In this document: positions 59,720-64,000 of the stretch, piece after piece
Layout of the letters: each line of letters begins with the position of its first letter
How positions within the stretch are numbered: the first letter of the stretch is position 1
NCBI GenBank assembly: GCA_026182355.1
Contig: JAPFBL010001617.1
Coordinates: 2,601,501-2,665,500 of the forward strand
Origin: Hermatobates lingyangjiaoensis
Taxonomy: Eukaryota; Arthropoda; Insecta; Hemiptera; Hermatobatidae
Direction: 5' to 3'
Length of the DNA stretch: 64,000 bases
The notes under the pieces: generated by a model
What the model was told of the DNA's origin: nothing
What the model saw: the letters and a program-made list of their open reading frames with translations, nothing else
Databases searched by the model: none
Program-made: the position numbers and the translations under genes

Positions 59720-59785
59720 ATTTTTCCCCCATTTCTTATTGTGGATTGAACATTGATTGTTGTTTCACGTGTTTATTGTGAAATC

Positions 59786-59906
59786 GTTATATATATATAT
59801 ATATATATATATAAATATTGAAAAAAGTATCGACCGTGGAATAGAAACAAAACTAAAGTTTATCGGGGCTCGGTCAGACTGACCGAGTCCCGATAAACTT
59901 TAGTTT

Positions 59907-59961
<55 letters not shown>
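59786..59961. repeat. (TA)n tracts flanking a GC-rich hairpin
   Basis: (TA)n at 59790-59813 and 59909-59961. Between them 59847-59909 is a hairpin: ACAAAACTAAAGTTTATCGG then GGCTCGGTCAG, mirrored by CTGACCGAGTCC and CGATAAACTTTAGTTTTGT. The right arm CTGACCGAGTCC...AAACTTTAG resembles a hammerhead that has lost the 3' strand of stem II. Confidence 0.8.
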
Positions 59962-59964
<3 letters not shown>

Positions 59965-60029
59965 AATTAAGTGAAACGATTCCACGAACTAAATAAGCTA
60001 TATTGACAGAAAGAACGCAAATAAAAGAG

Positions 60030-60170
60030 ATTACAAAAACTCACTGCTATATTTCGAGCGCGTCGTCATCACTCATGAGTCCTCACCTGTCTTCGAAGTG
60101 ACTCACTTCTTTGCCTCTTTACCTGATGACGACGTTGTTGAAATATAGTAGGAAGTTCCTGTATTTTCTT
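60030..60170. repeat. inverted hammerhead-like pair (family E, degenerate)
   Basis: Left, minus strand: GTGATGACGACGCGCTCGAA then ATATAGCAGTGAG. Right, plus strand: CCTGATGACGACGTTGTTGA then AATATAGTAGG. Both keep a TGATGA and GAAA box 10 bases apart, but no stable stem II forms. Likely another decayed PLE-type terminal repeat. Confidence 0.4.
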
Positions 60171-60314
60171 TTTTTGTGTATGTTATTTCTGCGAACCTAG
60201 TTTTTATATATATATTTATTGTTAAAAACAATATTTATACATTTTTTTCTCCTATTCCGAAATTCCTTCCTCGTCTCTTCGTTAAAACACTATAGCTTAT
60301 CTCCTATATTACTT

Positions 60315-60353
60315 GTCGACATGTTTCGAATGTACCACATTCATAATTAGGAC
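60315..60353 (-). ncRNA. degenerate hammerhead ribozyme family C, linked to PLE
   Basis: Minus strand: stem I GUC/GAC, stem II GAAUGU-GGU-ACAUUC (6 bp, perfect), GAAA, palindromic stem III ACAUGU, H17 = C. The first box is CUAAUUA rather than CUGANGA: two core substitutions. It lies ~180 bp downstream of the PLE endonuclease remnant on the same strand. Confidence 0.6.
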
Positions 60354-60531
60354 GATAATGAGTATATTAGTGTGTTAGTGAGTTTATATGTATAAGGTGG
60401 AGATGTACTTGAAAGTTGATTTAATCATCACCCTTGAATCAGGGTGGATTGAGGTAGTGTGGTTGAACTCGTCTTCTACCTGGCTAATCCAGCTCGGTCT
60501 GTTGGAAAACAACTTCAAGATTCTATAAAAA

Positions 60532-61371
60532 TTACCAAGTTGGACATTTATGATTTTCTTTATTTATAATTCCTTCCATTAATTTTAATTTAAAATGACC
60601 CCTTTCTCTCCCAATAATTTTCATGGAGTCGACCTTCTTCTCTCTTGTTAGTTTTACTTTATGAACTGCTTCTGTGTGACATTTTGGGGCCCGGCGGAAA
60701 GGTGTTATTCCTATATATGAGCTTCGCTGGGCCTCGCAACTCCTCACAAATACTCATAAACAAGATTGGTTTCTTTTGACTGCTTGACACTTGGACTATT
60801 CCTCATTACTAGACTGCCTATTGAAGTCTTTGGTAATAACTCGTAACGGTTATATTCAGGCTTAATGCACTTAACATTGCTTTTTATAATGCTTTTTAAT
60901 ATTCGTTCATTGGTCTTATACTGGTTCTTATAGTATTGGTTGTGATCGGTGCCTGTTGTTAGGCTCTCATTGACAGAGGTGAGTTCATTATTCAGGTAGC
61001 TTTTTAGGATGCTGTCAAAATAATATTTGTTTAAGTAACTGTTGTTAATTAGTTATTGCTTGGTTATAGAAATATTGTTTTTAAAAAAGTTCTCAGGATG
61101 AAACGGTCTTGTAAGTTCTGTGTATGAGGAATCTGATTGTGGAGTCTTTATATCGCCGAGGACCTTAACTTTTCTCTTTTAGGTAAGATACTCTTTTTTT
61201 TGGTTTTCTGTAAATAGAAGTTTGTAGAACGTTATTTTGTGTGTTCATATTTACATCGAGGAAGTTTATTTTCTTTTCTATTATAAATTTGAGACAGGAA
61301 TTGTTTTCGAATGCTGATGTACTATATCTCTTGTGGCAACAAAAAACTTTAAACATTCCTACTCTGATCAT
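60532..61371 (-). pseudogene. Penelope-like element RT C-terminus, linker and GIY-YIG endonuclease, degenerate
   Basis: On the minus strand the RT end reads INFLDVNMNTQNNVLQTSIYRKP (61290-61185; PLE pattern FLDLxIxRxxNxLxxxIYRKPT). A linker follows with a degraded NLVYEYLC motif. The endonuclease is shifted in frame: SSYIGITPFRRAPKCHTEAV and MKIIGRERGHFKLKLMEGII (60747-60550), matching the PLE YIGxTTxxLxRR...H and R...LKxLEGI...N motifs. Different subfamily from the fragment at 37918. The GIY-YIG arginine region is garbled. Confidence 0.8.
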
Positions 61372-62389
61372 TTGAGTAAGCTGAAATTAAGGAGTCCAAA
61401 GGTAGAATCAAACTGAATGTGATTCCCTTATTGCAATATGAGTTTCCAACAACAAATGAGCCATTCTTTCAGCCCAAGAAGTATATGCAAAGCGTCAAGT
61501 CTGTAACTTATTTCGTTGTATATTATAAAAGGAAGAGAGTAGTTCATATTGATCTGTTATTTATATTTAAAAAAATAATGAGAAGTTGTAGGACTATAAT
61601 GAAATTAATAATTACCAATAATAAACTGAAATATTAGAACTCAAAAATTATTAAAACTGATATATTACATTCCCTTTGGTAAGCTGTTTGTAATTGTAAT
61701 GATTTGAAGGGAATATTAGAGAAATTTTGTGTTTGTACATTGTCCTTGGCTAAACAGATACGAAGATGTTGACATATCAGACCTGATTACACTTCAAATC
61801 TAATCGGATGTTAAAGTTTAACCCTTCTTGTTTGAACTGATAACAGTAGTACTTCAGGCTACTGCCCTAAGTCATATCGTCTTTTTCTTACGCTGACATA
61901 TCAAAATTTAATTTGATTTAATAATACAACGCTCTGCTGATTTAAATTACTTAAAAATATAACTTGGACCTATTTGTGGAGATAGATTTTGATATTCATA
62001 TTTGTGATGACTATTTAAATAATCTATAGTTATATAGTTAACAATTTTGCTTAATGTTTTGTTAACGGTTAAGAAGTTCAAATTAAAAAATCATAAATTT
62101 AACGCGTAAAACTCCAGTTACTTATTTTTAGACAAAATACATCATGCCAATTATTTGTGACTGGTAATCTGGTTGATTGCATAATTCTACGGTTTTGCAA
62201 TTCCCAACATTCTTGTAACTGATCCAACTTAAATTACTGTCCAAATCATAAAAAGATTTACCTAAGTTCAATTTTTTTTATTAGATATTTGTTATTTCAA
62301 CGACAAACCGTGTATATTTAACAGTGTTAATAGTTTTGGGCTTTTAATTGAAATAGATTAACAGGAATCGGGTGGAAATCTCTTGGGGG
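61372..62389. other. AT-rich stretch
   Basis: Probably includes decayed upstream PLE sequence just right of 61371. Nothing else supported. Confidence 0.4.
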
Positions 62390-62640
62390 CACTCCGTAGC
62401 ATAACACATCTATAGCGCATCTATGTAGTGTGACATGGTTCCCGTGGACATATTATTTTAAACCATCTGCGTGGGTTTGAAGTGTTGTCAATGGGGTTAG
62501 AGTTTGTACAAGTGGGTTTGGGTGAGTTGGGAGCTTGCTATAAAATAGTTTGTAGTGATATATTACAATGTTCCGAACAAAGTGGACCTTGAAATTTTCA
62601 TAAATGATTTTGTTTGGTACATAGAGCGGTAGGCGTGAAA
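62390..62640 (-). pseudogene. jockey-like non-LTR retrotransposon C-terminal scrap
   Basis: Frame encodes a VPNKIIYENFKVHFVRNIVI then FYSKLPTHPNPLVQTL block. The FYxKLxxHPNPLI motif ends many jockey-clade polymerases. Only ~80 residues remain. Confidence 0.55.
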
Positions 62641-62716
62641 ATATTCTAAGAATTTTAGATTGAAGGAGTTGTAAAAATATAAAACTCAAAAACTTAGATG
62701 ATTTGATGTACATCAT

Positions 62717-63549
62717 TTAGATGATATTTAGGATTTGTACATCATTTATATGATAATAAAGAGTACTAAAAAAAATTATTATTCTGGTATATTCTGTTAC
62801 ATTTCTGCAGTTCTTATTGCGTTTTGACTTTCTTGGCTTTTATCACCTATTTATTTTACTGGATTTAATTGTTATTTCCTTTTGCCTGTGGAGTATAGAG
62901 TGGGACAACAAATGTTTGCCTAAGGTACAAGCGAATAACAAAAATAAATCATCAGCTTGTAACGTCCGTAGATTGCGTTTGTCATGCTAATTTTATGAGT
63001 AGAAGATTGATATCGAATAGTTAATTAAAGTCAAATTCAAACGGGAGGTTTGCGGCACATTGTTCTTATTATTGTATATTTTGGCAACATGCCAGCTGAT
63101 AATATATTTAAATTTGAATGTTCAATATGTAATAGGTAGTAAAGAGATTCTCCTTCAAATCCATGATATTTATTTTGTTAGTGGTGCTGCTCTATATGTT
63201 TGCTATTACATGACAAGTTCTGGGAAAATTTTTTTTAATAACAATAATTATTTATTAGTTCATCTGCTCCATAGGGACCTTTGTCCTAGAATTTATTTAT
63301 AAATAAATAAATCTTTCTCACTTATTTCGAAGTCATGGATTTATATTTCTGGTGGTTATAGTTACCTGTTTTAATGTGATATTCCAGTTAATGTTTTCAA
63401 AAACCATGACCTTAAGACCTAGAGAGATCTGAGTCCCTTGACCATATTAGATTCGTCTACCTTGCTGAAATGTTCTTCCCTTTCCTCCATTAGCTACAAG
63501 TTAGTATCATAGATGAATCCTAAGTTAGAGCTACAAGACGTAAATATTA
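62717..63549. other. AT-rich stretch
   Basis: Short direct repeats TTTGTACATCATTTA near 62705-62750; no gene or element recognised. Confidence 0.45.
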
Positions 63550-64000
63550 TCCAAGTTTACTATGATTCATAAACAAAAGAATCTTCAACTGATATTAAGT
63601 TTTGTTCAAGGGTACAGTATATAGATTGATTACATTATTTTGTGAGACAATTCCATCACAACATGGAAAGCGACAGAAATGTATTGGCAGTGATTTTTTA
63701 CATGTAAACATATTATTCCTCTTATATCTGATATAAGTTTTTCATTATACTTCTAATCATCAATTTTATTTCAGTGAATTCACTCAAACAATTTCTAAGT
63801 CAATGTAAGCAATGTAAATAAATATGAATAAATTCGAAAAGCATAACAGGTGATCCATTAGTATAGGATAAACAATCAGTTTTTATAGCGTTATTCCTCT
63901 TTGCCGTAATTAAAATTACCTGAATTTTGTTTATTGATTGCAATTTTTTTGTTCTATTTTTTGTCAAAGTTTCATGGTTTTCTAATGAGCTACTTAAAAA
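63550..64000 (-). repeat. unnamed dispersed repeat, copy G, cut by window end
   Basis: Parallels copy F from 56070 rightward: TACTATGATTCATAAACAAA, CTGATATTAAGTTTTGTTCA, TATAGATTGATTA, TGTGAGACAATTCCATCA, TAGGATAAACAATCAGTTTT. It continues beyond the window. Confidence 0.75.

Larger units (their letters stand above)
59599..59785. repeat. PLE-associated foldback, family A copy 4
   Basis: Inverted pair (AAACCACAATAAGAGACGTG left, CCCATTTCTTATTGTGGATT right) with two full hammerheads sharing a ~10-bp centre. Followed by TTCACGTGTTTATTGTGAAA and a (TA)n run. Confidence 0.85.

Noticed and set aside
62453..62716. 87-codon minus frame considered as a host exon
   Set aside because: The KLPTHPNPL motif is typical of jockey-type element C-termini, so it is listed as a transposon scrap.
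1..64000. CRISPR arrays, bacterial operons, rRNA or tRNA genes
   Set aside because: No regularly spaced repeats, ribosome-binding sites or cloverleaf-like sequences were recognised; the window is clearly eukaryotic.

Overview
This is an AT-rich, intron- and transposon-rich animal nuclear contig, most likely insect. The evidence is spliced genes with GT/AG introns, an insect-type juvenile-hormone-binding/Takeout-like secreted protein gene, and a dense mixture of invertebrate transposable elements (Penelope-like, R1/I- and jockey-like non-LTR, copia, gypsy, Helitron, hAT, mariner). I cannot name the species. No bacterial gene, CRISPR array or recognisable tRNA/rRNA was seen.

Host genes, left to right. 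(1) 824-12060, minus: the 5' five coding exons of EPG5 (autophagosome-lysosome tethering); the gene runs off the left edge. (2) 26.3-26.9 kb, minus: short coding-looking exons of an unrecognised gene, weak. (3) 29697-37461, minus: a complete eight-exon cytosolic NAD-dependent glycerol-3-phosphate dehydrogenase, GPD1, 351 residues. (4) 41909-45526, plus: an intronless 1205-codon SAC3/GANP-domain protein (xmas/MCM3AP family, mRNA export). (5) 47285-57756, minus: a complete five-exon, 246-residue secreted JHBP/Takeout-like protein assembled here from short exons. The genes are unrelated in function and simply neighbours.

Accessory layer. EPG5 intron 4 holds hAT, gypsy and non-LTR relics and a long inverted repeat. 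From 12.5 to 16.7 kb an internally deleted copia element (matched 132-bp LTRs, half-tRNA primer site) lies amid Helitron-derived sequence. From 17.8 to 20.2 kb there are two R1/I-like non-LTR fragments. GPD1 intron 5 contains a complete copy of an unnamed ~1.65-kb dispersed repeat, and intron 4 a hAT relic. From 37.9 to 40.1 kb a Penelope-like element (PLE) endonuclease tail is followed by a jockey-like relic. JHBP introns contain more copies of the unnamed repeat plus non-LTR and mariner relics. From 60.3 to 61.4 kb there is a second PLE fragment.

The most interesting signal is a set of hammerhead ribozyme (HHR) motifs in at least four sequence families, spread over about 56 kb. Several have all conserved core bases and pairing stems. 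They usually sit in head-to-head inverted pairs, and two of the families lie directly downstream of PLE GIY-YIG endonuclease remnants, which ties the structured repeats to PLE terminal repeats. All structures and homologies were read by eye; no database search or folding program was run.
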